A stretch of DNA of 64,000 nucleotides, taken from Streptococcus mitis. Lineage in GTDB: Bacteria; Bacillota; Bacilli; Lactobacillales; Streptococcaceae. The translations under genes and the position numbers were made by a program. The stretch lies in assembly GCF_001281025.1 (NCBI RefSeq), contig NZ_CP012646.1, forward strand, positions 835,001 to 899,000. Reading direction: 5' to 3'. Positions 30,501 through 36,141 of the stretch are shown one piece after another. Positions within the stretch are counted from its first letter, which is position 1. The number at the start of each line of letters is the position of its first letter. A model generated the notes under the pieces. That model ran no database searches. It was given only the letters and a program-made list of their open reading frames with translations, and was not told where the DNA came from.

Positions 30501-31655
30501 GAACCTGACTTCGTAGGTAAAGCAACCGGAGTAACCGTTAAACGTGTAGATAAGAACGGTACACCAGTAACAGCTAAGTACACTCCAACAGTACATCCAG
30601 ATACTTCACATGTTGATAAGGACGGTAACCCTCTTTCACCAACAGAAGACGGAACTAAACCATCTAAAGATATCCCAGGATATAAAGTAGTTAAAACTGA
30701 AATCGACGAAAAAGGAAATACAAAACACATCTATGAGAAAGTTACAACAACTCATAAAGATAAAGATGGTAATGTAATTCCAGGAACAACTACTGAGGAA
30801 GGCACAACTCCTAAGAAAGATATCCCAGGTTACCGCTTCGTAGAAACTAAGACTCTTCCAAATGGAGATACAGAGCACATTTATGAGAAAGTTAAGACAA
30901 GTCACAAGGATAAAGACGGCAACGAAATTCCAAACTATCCAACAGAAGACGGCGAACAACCTAAGAAAGATATCCCAGGTTACCGCTTCGTAGAGACTAA
31001 GAAACTTCCAAACGGCGATATCGAACACGTTTATGAGAAAGTTAAGACAAGTCATAAGGATAAAGACGGAAATGAAATTCCAAACTATCCAACAGAAGAT
31101 GGCGAACAACCTAAGAAAGATATCCCAGGTTACCGCTTCGTAGAGACTAAGAAACTTCCAAATGGCGATGTAGAACATGTTTACGAAAAAGTAACACCAC
31201 CAGCTCCAACACCTTCACCTGTTCCTCAACCAAATCCAGGTAAGCAAAACACAACTACTTGGACTGATGAGAATGGAAATCCATTGAAACCAACTGAGCC
31301 AGGTTCTAAAGAACCAGGAACAGTTCCAGGTTACGAATATGTGAAGACAGTGACAGATTCAAATGGAAATATCAGACATATCTTCAGAAAAGTTCAAACA
31401 CCAACTCCAGTTGATCCAACTCAACCAGTACAACCAGTTGAGCCAGCTACTCCAGCAATGCCTGAACAGCCAGCTAAACCTCAAGTACCGGCTACTCCAG
31501 CACAACCAGTACAAGCAACAGCAGTCAAAGAAGCTGAAGCTAAGCGTGAATTGCCAAATACTGGTACAGAAGACCATGCTAGCCTTGCAGCACTTGGACT
31601 TCTCGGAGTATTGAGTGGATTTGGTCTTGTATCTCGCAAGAAGAAAGAAGACTAA
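24600..31655 (+). CDS. CshA-like giant fibrillar adhesin, YSIRK/LPxTG
   Basis: A wall-anchored adhesin of 2351 residues with CshA architecture. Residues 14-45 are the YSIRK-type signal (YGIRKYSFGAAS). Residues 46-284 are the shared helical segment, probably flexible (NR1). Residues about 290-560 and 560-810 correspond to the non-repetitive CshA ligand-binding regions; GWIDFNGNGKFDEGE and YSGEVEDFQI are typical of CshA-family sequences. Residues about 811-2000 contain ten fibril repeats. Five GYRFVET-type wall-proximal repeats follow (2001-2265), then a Pro-rich spacer and LPNTG at 2318, with a hydrophobic helix and charged tail. Family knowledge: S. gordonii CshA forms fibrils that bind fibronectin and other bacteria. 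An in-frame TAG directly precedes ATG 24600, fixing this start; AAGGAGG lies 12 nt upstream. Confidence 0.9.
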   Translation: MKGKQQQDFRTEKYIRYGIRKYSFGAASVAIAAGLMFLGNGAVSATEVQSVETTISTPAPSQDDKEKAEAKVETVETVRPETETATEVKPEVKVANKATLEAKVAALESKLSNAKYADASVVSSAKDVLATAKATLAKADASQVEVDKQVETVVALSTVVAESDVAGLEKKEAADKEAAKAEAEKTATPAEKALSVATTTLTQVSSEAEVTNKLAETELAKSDVKEENKAAVTAAVAKNQAVLAETKTLLADKSVTKEQVDAQLERLNESILAVYNELKNAGINRDGKFSYVLADIAETVTEPPLSEEEQANHWKKYADKNTERLTKQIKWFDIANSKATVENLGEGDRLKVGTKFTQEISPGYVVTLTVTKLAPFNSTDEYKKRGGAGYDANAQNVYKDNTPAELKVVKQGSYSVAKTNGMDTQGKTVIQSVVDGANVGVEFSVKSTLNGKEVPSNVVFLTGEEAGSSEVEIYKTDGDGFELVTELSNSTVAGKETARSYIGEIYERRTVATAGHGQNRTDGQLGISYTLEGSGKPAFAPFLADKGAGFFNTTVTSDTVITATAKDGTIHADGLGTQVFGPVSTHRDSGFSTPLVMTRNAKNIGMYIMSNGQQGSMLGFMVLDEGDAPASYGRVAHSISKSNGQKQPYLGSVPADVDVRTTPINKTTAFVYDDINGIGDADEGARQLMGDDVAPNDNYKLKKVNAGTYSMTFDAHLDGESKAYVNGWIDFNGNGKFDEGEAAGVTEVTQDGKVTLTWTNDYQNVDTSATKLATRLRIAYDKADVKEATGIAYSGEVEDFQIQQTIPPRGTKQETKDVQGATQTSTVAFNAYGQKNYDFDKDNAIDTTVKSQIVKPDGTLVTDADLVDGYYVVPGQGKYKITDNGANVDVEFIPEANFVGTADGITIRRTDINGNTTGWGNEGRQIVGGEGDAKDQLNLVSEQVQLTGLAAKGSMDGRYIPTVTPKEIVGKPEESTDIQGKPQTKTPKFSINVDKDGDGTAPDAVTPSVQYPAKLVDPATGQPTDEKTVTVKGEGTYTIDPTTGAVTFTPEPQFTGTAKGIDVSLTAPVGQDKNGQPATATATAKYTPTVTGVTPTAAPSTSTGVQGEIQKGTPTFTEGNTEVPIKENSVKLLNADGTEANGPVDALDEKGNKVGEYTVDPATGEVTFKPTDKSYTGKVQPAKVQAEDKNGTKVSTTYTPSIVGVTPTATPDESAGVQGETQEGTVSFAPGETTIDGEKKSVPIKANSAKLLNADGTEANGPVDALDENGKKVGEYTIDPATNKVTFTPTDKTYVGKVQPAKVQAEDENGTKVSTTYTPTIVGVTPTSTPATTTDVQGKTQESTVSFEAGKTTIDGKEKSVKIDPDTYTLLDEDGKPAKEVPAKDPEGNVIGKYTLKTVDGKAVAVFEPTDKTYSGDVQPVRVQAKDKNGTAVETTYTPKITPVTPTAEAAKSEAIQGDTQKGTPSFVPGDNIAPIKENSYKLLDKEGNEVPAGQTTPAYAEDGVTPVGTYSIDPATGEVTFTPTDKSYTGKITPANVQAEDTNGTKVSTTYTPSIIPAQPEAEPAKTVDVQGATQTGKPEFQGGTAMVNGEEKTVEMDDTVPAKLVDPKTGDKVDSLTVEGEGTYTVAPDGTVTFKPEPKFTGVAKGVEVVRQDKNGTPAKATYTPEVKPVTPTGTGAVTEDVQGSTQTGKPEFKGGTVTIDGKEKTVEINEDKPAKLVDPKTGNPVDSVTIEGEGTYTVAPDGTVTFTPAKNFTGKGTGVTVQREDKNGTPVTAKYTPVVKPATPTSSDVINTNVQGAIQEGTPTFEGGKVIVNGKEKTVEIDETVKPTFDDGTTEKKVPGEGTYTIDENGKVTFTPEKTFTGQAKGVTVKRVDKNGTPITAKYTPVVVPVTPTSKDSESEGPKGQTQSGTPTFEGGKVTINGKEVPVEIDETVKPTFDDGTTEKKVPGEGTYTIDENGNVTFTPEPDFVGKATGVTVKRVDKNGTPVTAKYTPTVHPDTSHVDKDGNPLSPTEDGTKPSKDIPGYKVVKTEIDEKGNTKHIYEKVTTTHKDKDGNVIPGTTTEEGTTPKKDIPGYRFVETKTLPNGDTEHIYEKVKTSHKDKDGNEIPNYPTEDGEQPKKDIPGYRFVETKKLPNGDIEHVYEKVKTSHKDKDGNEIPNYPTEDGEQPKKDIPGYRFVETKKLPNGDVEHVYEKVTPPAPTPSPVPQPNPGKQNTTTWTDENGNPLKPTEPGSKEPGTVPGYEYVKTVTDSNGNIRHIFRKVQTPTPVDPTQPVQPVEPATPAMPEQPAKPQVPATPAQPVQATAVKEAEAKRELPNTGTEDHASLAALGLLGVLSGFGLVSRKKKED
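27030..30598 (+). repeat. CshA-type fibril repeat array in the second adhesin
   Basis: Ten protein repeats of about 95-125 residues beginning with a VQG-x-TQ-like motif and ending KYTP or TTYTP plus a PTxTP linker. Repeats three to six share KLLNADGTEANGPVDALDE-like cores, indicating recent local duplication. Confidence 0.8.
30741..31190 (+). repeat. Three tandem 150-bp units in the wall-proximal region
   Basis: Units start at 30741, 30891 and 31041, each encoding 50 residues with KDKDGN, KKDIPGYRFVET and an H-x-YEKV ending. The last two differ at only a few bases. Copy number is likely to vary between strains. Confidence 0.85.
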
Positions 31656-31700
31656 GCTTTCTAATTGATATGATTTGTTTACAATGAATATATCTGTTTA

Positions 31701-31735
31701 AACCTGATGAATCATTCGATTCATCAGGTTTTTTC
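31701..31735 (+). terminator. Intrinsic terminator after the second adhesin
   Basis: A 13-bp perfect stem AACCTGATGAATC/GATTCATCAGGTT, a 4-nt loop and TTTT. Confidence 0.9.
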
Positions 31736-31810
31736 TGGCTCTTTGTCAACTGTAGGGGGTAGAAGGAAAGCTAAACTCGAGAAAGGACACATTTCGTCCT
31801 TTCTTTTTTT
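31736..31810. mobile_element. Possible insertion-sequence end remnant with terminator hairpin
   Basis: GGCTCTTTGTCAACTGTAG at 31737-31755 resembles, from memory, ends of ISL3-family elements common in Mitis-group streptococci. It is followed by a 9-bp hairpin AGAAAGGAC/GTCCTTTCT and T-run (31780-31810). No transposase coding sequence is present, so this would be a scar. Confidence 0.4.
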
Positions 31811-32001
31811 GAGTATAACAGCCATGTCGTTCATCTAAGATGTAAGTACTCCGTGGTTACCATCTACTAGTGAACCTATATGCGTAAACTACGTGAGCAA
31901 TTGAATTCGAACTAGAAAGTTAATTAATAGATTTATGCTATAATCATGGCAGACTGTATGCGTTTGATTATAGTTCATCAAAAACTAGATTAGAATTGTC
32001 A
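31811..32001. other. Non-coding stretch before the methyltransferase gene
   Basis: No gene is supported. A weak inverted repeat GTTCA/TGAAC (31829-31875) and a promoter-like TGCTATAAT at 31937-31945 are present, followed by the better promoter at 31996-32025. Confidence 0.4.
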
Positions 32002-32025
32002 GATAATATCATTTTATGTTATAAT
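31996..32025 (+). promoter_or_regulatory. Promoter of the methyltransferase gene
   Basis: TTGTCA at 31996-32001, 18-bp spacer, and extended -10 TGTTATAAT ending at 32025. The start codon is 23 bp downstream. Confidence 0.7.
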
Positions 32026-32048
32026 GAAGAAAAAACAGAGGTGTTCAA

Positions 32049-32807
32049 ATGTCAGAAGCAGGTCATAAGTTTTTAGCAAAATTGGGGAAAAAACGCTTAC
32101 GTCCAGGTGGAAAACGTGCCACAGATTGGTTAATTGCAGAAGGAGGATTTTCAAAAGAAAAGAGAATACTAGAGGTTGCGTGTAATAGGGGAACTACAGC
32201 AATTGAGTTGGCACAGCGTTTTGGTTGTAAGATAACTGCTATTGATATGGATGCTCAAGCTTTAGAAGTGGCTAAAAAATCTGCTGAAACGGCAGGTGTT
32301 GGTCATTTGATCAAGTTTGAAAGAGCAAATGCAATGAAACTTCCTTATGAAGATGCTAGTTTTGATATTGTTATAAATGAAGCTATGCTGACTATGCAAG
32401 CCGATCAAGCTAAGAAAAAATGTGTAATGGAATATCTAAGGGTTTTAAAACCTGAAGGTCTTCTCTTGACACATGATGTGCTTCTTAAGGAAGCTAAAGA
32501 GTCTGTCAGACAGGAACTGTCACAAGCAATTCATGTAAATGTAGGTCCTTTAACTCAAGATGGTTGGGAACAGGTGATGATAGAATCAGGTTATTGTGAT
32601 GTGAAAGTATTGACTGGTGAAATGACATTAATGAAATTATCAGGTATGATTTATGACGAAGGTTGGCTAGGAACTTTGAAAATTTGCGTAAATGCTTGTA
32701 AAAAGGAGAATAGAAAGCAGTTTTTAACTATGTATAAAATGTTTGATAAGAATAAAAAGAACTTGGGATTTATTGCGATGGCTAGTTATAAATCGTCAAA
32801 TCGTTAG
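32049..32807 (+). CDS. Class I SAM-dependent methyltransferase
   Basis: This 252-residue protein has a Rossmann methyltransferase domain. Motif I appears as ILEVACNRGTTAIELAQ (about residues 38-54), where the usual ExGxGxG is replaced by CNRGT. Motif II is ITAIDMDAQALEVAK with the ribose-binding acidic residue, and the region around ANAMKLPYEDASFDIVINEA (about 97-116) fits motifs III-IV. It resembles UbiE/COQ5-type small-molecule methyltransferases, but quinone methylation is unlikely to be the job in a streptococcus lacking respiratory quinones; the substrate is unknown. The start is ATG 32049 with CAGAGGTG. It is a single gene with its own promoter. Confidence 0.82.
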   Translation: MSEAGHKFLAKLGKKRLRPGGKRATDWLIAEGGFSKEKRILEVACNRGTTAIELAQRFGCKITAIDMDAQALEVAKKSAETAGVGHLIKFERANAMKLPYEDASFDIVINEAMLTMQADQAKKKCVMEYLRVLKPEGLLLTHDVLLKEAKESVRQELSQAIHVNVGPLTQDGWEQVMIESGYCDVKVLTGEMTLMKLSGMIYDEGWLGTLKICVNACKKENRKQFLTMYKMFDKNKKNLGFIAMASYKSSNR

Positions 32808-32852
32808 ATAATCATTGAAGTTAAGTTTTCCTTTTTTCTTTCTTAAAAAATA

Positions 32853-32861
32853 TGCTATAAT
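32853..32861 (+). promoter_or_regulatory. Extended -10 promoter of apt
   Basis: TGCTATAAT at 32853-32861, 32 bp before the apt ATG. Confidence 0.65.
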
Positions 32862-32893
32862 AGAGAGTAAAAAACTTTGAAAGAAAGAAAAAG

Positions 32894-33406
32894 ATGAATT
32901 TAAAAGATTACATTGCAACAATTGAAAATTATCCAAAGGAAGGGATTACCTTCCGTGATATCAGTCCTTTGATGGCTGATGGGAATGCTTATAGCTATGC
33001 TGTTCGTGAAATTGTTCAGTATGCTACTGACAAGAAAATTGACATGATTGTAGGTCCTGAGGCTCGTGGTTTTATCGTGGGCTGTCCAGTTGCGTTTGAG
33101 TTAGGAATTGGTTTTGCACCTGTTCGTAAACCAGGTAAATTACCGCGCGAAGTCATTTCTGCTGACTACGAAAAAGAATACGGTGTTGATACCTTGACTA
33201 TGCACGCGGATGCCATCAAGCCAGGTCAACGTGTTCTTATCGTAGATGACCTCTTGGCAACAGGTGGAACTGTTAAGGCAACTATCGAGATGATTGAAAA
33301 ACTTGGTGGTGTTGTAGCAGGTTGTGCCTTCCTTGTTGAATTGGATGAATTGAACGGCCGTGAAAAAATCGGTGACTACGATTACAAGGTTCTTATGCAT
33401 TATTAA
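32894..33406 (+). CDS. apt: Adenine phosphoribosyltransferase
   Basis: Apt converts adenine and PRPP to AMP in purine salvage in the cytoplasm. The 170-residue length is standard. The PRPP-binding loop [13 protein letters not shown] is at about residues 114-126, the flexible-loop region around [10 protein letters not shown] is at 79-88, and [10 protein letters not shown] at about 55-64 contributes to the active site. The start is ATG 32894 with GAAAGAAAG upstream. It stands alone between its own extended -10 promoter and a strong terminator. Confidence 0.97.
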   Translation: MNLKDYIATIENYPKEGITFRDISPLMADGNAYSYAVREIVQYATDKKIDMIVGPEARGFIVGCPVAFELGIGFAPVRKPGKLPREVISADYEKEYGVDTLTMHADAIKPGQRVLIVDDLLATGGTVKATIEMIEKLGGVVAGCAFLVELDELNGREKIGDYDYKVLMHY

Positions 33407-33409
33407 TGA

Positions 33410-33432
33410 AAAACAGTCCTTAGGACTGTTTT
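33410..33432 (+). terminator. Intrinsic terminator after apt
   Basis: A perfect 10-bp stem AAAACAGTCC/GGACTGTTTT with a 3-nt loop. Confidence 0.8.
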
Positions 33433-33479
33433 CTCTACATTAGGGTATAAAAATAGACTATAGCTAGTTAGAGAAAAAG

Positions 33480-33513
33480 TATAATTGAAAACTATATCTT
33501 CTTGCAGTATAAT
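33480..33513 (+). promoter_or_regulatory. metA promoter with overlapping MET-box
   Basis: TTGAAA at 33485-33490, 17-bp spacer and TATAAT at 33508-33513 form a near-consensus promoter. The -35 lies inside TATAATTGAAAACTATA (33480-33496), which matches 14 of 17 positions of the streptococcal MET-box consensus TATAGTTTSAAACTATA, bound by a LysR-type regulator (MtaR/MetR). Confidence 0.65.
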
Positions 33514-33588
33514 AAAAGGACTAGGTGTTTGAGATTTGGCTTCAAACATATGCAATTATTCCTGAAAGAGTACAGTTAGGAGAGGGTT

Positions 33589-34533
33589 ATGCCGATTCGA
33601 ATTGATAAAAAATTACCAGCTGTTGAGATCTTACGGACAGAGAATATCTTTGTTATGGATGATCAACGTGCGGCCCACCAAGATATACGTCCCTTGAAGA
33701 TTTTAATTTTAAATCTCATGCCACAGAAAATGGTCACAGAGACCCAGTTGTTGCGCCACTTGGCTAATACGCCCTTGCAACTGGATATTGATTTTCTCTA
33801 TATGGAGAGTCATCGTTCTAAAACAACTCGTTCAGAGCACATGGAGACCTTTTATAAAACTTTTCCTGAAGTTAAGGACGAGTATTTTGATGGGATGATT
33901 ATCACGGGTGCTCCAGTTGAGCATTTACCATTTGAGGAAGTGGACTATTGGGAGGAATTTAGTCAAGTAATCGAGTGGTCCAAGACCCATGTCTATTCGA
34001 CCCTTCATATCTGTTGGGGGGCTCAGGCTGGGCTTTATCTGCGCTATGGTGTAGAAAAATACCAGATGGATAGTAAGCTATCAGGTATTTATCCTCAGGA
34101 CACCCTAAAAGAGGGTCACCTTCTCTTTAGAGGCTTTGATGATAGCTATGTATCCCCTCATTCACGGCACACGGAGATTTCTAAGGAAGAAGTCTTAAAT
34201 AAAACTAATCTCGAGATTTTATCAGAGGGTCCTCAGGTTGGAGTTTCGATTTTGGCCAGTCGTGATTTACGAGAAATTTATAGTTTTGGACATTTGGAAT
34301 ATGATCGTGATACCTTGGCAAATGAATATTTCCGAGATCGTGATGCAGGTTTAGATCCACATATTCCAGAAAATTACTTTAAGAATGATGATGTCAACCA
34401 GACACCTTGTCTTTGTTGGTCTTCATCAGCAGCCCTCTTTTTCAGTAACTGGGTAAATTATGCAGTCTATCAGGAAACCCCTTTTGACTGGAGAAAAATA
34501 GAAGATGATGCATCTGCATTTGGGTATTTATAA
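33589..34533 (+). CDS. metA: Homoserine O-acyltransferase MetA, predicted acetyl-CoA specific
   Basis: MetA activates homoserine for methionine synthesis. At 314 residues it is full length. Catalytic residues are at canonical positions: Cys142 in CWGAQAGLY, with His235 and Glu237 in FGHLEYD. Residue 111 is Glu (APVEHL); in studied MetA enzymes Glu here goes with acetyl-CoA use and Gly with succinyl-CoA use, so this enzyme is predicted to be an O-acetyltransferase despite the usual O-succinyltransferase label. The start is ATG 33589 with TTAGGAGAGG. It carries its own promoter overlapping a MET-box, and the DnaD-like gene follows 8 bp downstream. Confidence 0.93.
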   Translation: MPIRIDKKLPAVEILRTENIFVMDDQRAAHQDIRPLKILILNLMPQKMVTETQLLRHLANTPLQLDIDFLYMESHRSKTTRSEHMETFYKTFPEVKDEYFDGMIITGAPVEHLPFEEVDYWEEFSQVIEWSKTHVYSTLHICWGAQAGLYLRYGVEKYQMDSKLSGIYPQDTLKEGHLLFRGFDDSYVSPHSRHTEISKEEVLNKTNLEILSEGPQVGVSILASRDLREIYSFGHLEYDRDTLANEYFRDRDAGLDPHIPENYFKNDDVNQTPCLCWSSSAALFFSNWVNYAVYQETPFDWRKIEDDASAFGYL

Positions 34534-34541
34534 GAGGAATT

Positions 34542-35219
34542 ATGACATATTTAGACGCTTTTAAATCAGGGAACTTGGTTTTACCGAGTGCCCTGCTCTT
34601 GCATTTTAAGGAACTCTTTCCTTCTAGCGACGATTTTCTGGTCTGGCAATTTTTCTATTTGCAAAATACGACAGGTTTGGATGAAATGTCGCCAAGCCAG
34701 ATTGCTGAAAGGATTGGTAAGGAAATTTCGGATGTCAATCAGGCTATTTCCAATCTAACGGAGAGGGGACTGCTTCAGTATCGTACTATCGAATTAAATG
34801 GCGAAATCGAATTGCTTTTTGATGCTAGTTTGGCATTGGAATGTTTGGATAATTTGCTTGGAGCTGCTCATTCAAGTTCAGACCAGTTGACACCTCAAAA
34901 TCAGCTTAAGAATTTGGTGGAAACTTTCCAGCAGGAGTTGGGACGCTTGTTGACTCCTTTTGAGATTGAGGATTTGACCAAGACACTAAAGGAAGATGGG
35001 ACCAGTGCTGACTTGATTAAGGAGGCTCTTCGTGAAGCTGTTTTGAATGGGAAACCAAACTGGAAGTACATTCAGGCGATTTTGAGAAATTGGCGCCATG
35101 AAGGCATTAAAAGTGTGGCTCAAATAGAGGCCAAGCGGGCAGAGAGAGAAGCAAGCAATCCTCAGTTGACACAGGTATCTGCAGATTTTAGAAATGCTAT
35201 GGATCTCTGGAAGGATTAA
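34542..35219 (+). CDS. DnaD domain protein
   Basis: This 225-residue protein has the two parts typical of the DnaD family. An N-terminal winged-helix region (about residues 20-110) carries MSPSQIAERIGKEISDVNQA, like the DnaD DDBH1 oligomerisation domain. A C-terminal DDBH2-type helical domain (about 125-200) has the YIQAILRNWRHEGI segment (YxxxIxxxW) that binds DNA. B. subtilis DnaD helps load the replicative helicase with DnaA and DnaB; this protein may act in replication initiation or restart. It starts 8 bp after metA and so shares its transcript, though the functions differ. Confidence 0.85.
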   Translation: MTYLDAFKSGNLVLPSALLLHFKELFPSSDDFLVWQFFYLQNTTGLDEMSPSQIAERIGKEISDVNQAISNLTERGLLQYRTIELNGEIELLFDASLALECLDNLLGAAHSSSDQLTPQNQLKNLVETFQQELGRLLTPFEIEDLTKTLKEDGTSADLIKEALREAVLNGKPNWKYIQAILRNWRHEGIKSVAQIEAKRAEREASNPQLTQVSADFRNAMDLWKD

Positions 35220-35252
35220 TCCTTGTAAGCAGGCTTGAAATCCGAGTAAGAT

Positions 35253-35281
35253 TTGCAAGCTGTGTATAATTGTGATAAAAT
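35253..35281 (+). promoter_or_regulatory. tpiA promoter
   Basis: TTGCAA at 35253-35258, 17-bp spacer and TAAAAT at 35276-35281 with a TG extension. A TATAAT at 35265 is an alternative without a matching -35. Confidence 0.6.
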
Positions 35282-35316
35282 AAGTAGAAAATAAATTGAA
35301 AAAAGAGGTATGTGAA

Positions 35317-36075
35317 ATGTCACGTAAACCATTTATCGCTGGTAACTGGAAAATGAACAAAAATCCAGAAGAAGCTAAAGCATTCGTTGAAGCAGTTACA
35401 TCAAAACTTCCTTCATCAGATCTTGTTGAAGCAGGTATCGCAGCTCCAGCTCTTGATTTGACAACGGTTCTTGCAGCTGCAAAAGGTTCAAACCTTAAAG
35501 TTGCTGCTCAAAACTGCTACTTTGAAAATGCAGGTGCTTTCACTGGTGAAACAAGCCCACAAGTTTTGAAAGAAATCGGTACTGACTACGTTGTTATCGG
35601 TCACTCAGAACGCCGTGACTACTTCCACGAAACTGACGAAGATATCAACAAAAAAGCAAAAGCAATCTTTGCAAACGGTATGCTTCCAATCATCTGTTGT
35701 GGTGAGTCACTTGAAACTTACGAAGCTGGTAAAGCTGCTGAATTCGTAGGTGCTCAAGTATCTGCTGCATTGGCTGGATTGACTGCTGAACAAGTTGCTG
35801 CATCAGTTATCGCTTATGAGCCAATCTGGGCTATCGGTACTGGTAAATCAGCTTCACAAGATGACGCACAAAAAATGTGTAAAGTTGTTCGTGACGTTGT
35901 AGCTGCTGACTTTGGTCAAGAAGTTGCTGATAAAGTACGTGTTCAATACGGTGGTTCAGTTAAACCTGAAAACGTTGCTGAATACATGGCTTGTCCAGAC
36001 GTTGATGGAGCTCTTGTAGGTGGTGCATCACTTGATCCAGAAAGCTTCTTGGCATTGCTTGACTTTGTAAAATAA
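35317..36075 (+). CDS. tpiA: Triosephosphate isomerase
   Basis: TpiA interconverts dihydroxyacetone phosphate and glyceraldehyde 3-phosphate in glycolysis. It has 252 residues and the TIM-barrel active-site motifs: GNWKMNK near residue 10 (catalytic Lys), [11 protein letters not shown] near 95-105 (catalytic His), and [15 protein letters not shown] near 168-182 (catalytic Glu and the closing loop). ATG 35317 is chosen because AAAGAGGT lies upstream and this start gives the standard N-terminus [10 protein letters not shown]; the TTG at 35296 precedes the ribosome site. Strong bias to optimal codons indicates high expression. A terminator follows. Confidence 0.98.
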   Translation: MSRKPFIAGNWKMNKNPEEAKAFVEAVTSKLPSSDLVEAGIAAPALDLTTVLAAAKGSNLKVAAQNCYFENAGAFTGETSPQVLKEIGTDYVVIGHSERRDYFHETDEDINKKAKAIFANGMLPIICCGESLETYEAGKAAEFVGAQVSAALAGLTAEQVAASVIAYEPIWAIGTGKSASQDDAQKMCKVVRDVVAADFGQEVADKVRVQYGGSVKPENVAEYMACPDVDGALVGGASLDPESFLALLDFVK

Positions 36076-36093
36076 TCAGTAGCAAAAGCTAGG

Positions 36094-36127
36094 TGGAACA
36101 GCATTCAGATGTCTGTTCCATTTTTTA
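36094..36127 (+). terminator. Intrinsic terminator after tpiA
   Basis: TGGAACAG pairs with CTGTTCCA, 11-nt loop, then TTTTTTA. An ATG at 36109 lies within this hairpin and is not a likely start for lytC. Confidence 0.8.
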
Positions 36128-36141
36128 TAGGAGAGGAAAGA

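Noticed and set aside
19583..31190. CRISPR-like array in the repetitive adhesin genes
   Set aside because: Repeats are about 300 bp or 150 bp, in frame and protein-coding, with no short constant repeat and unique spacers; no cas genes are present.
31363..31614. 83-codon open frame overlapping the end of the CshA-like gene
   Set aside because: A +1-frame reading of the Pro-rich repeat DNA, Gln- and Leu-rich, without independent signals.
36109..36141. ATG at 36109 as the lytC start
   Set aside because: It lies inside the tpiA terminator hairpin and lacks a ribosome site; TTG 36142 has AGGAGAGG at proper spacing and yields a typical signal peptide.
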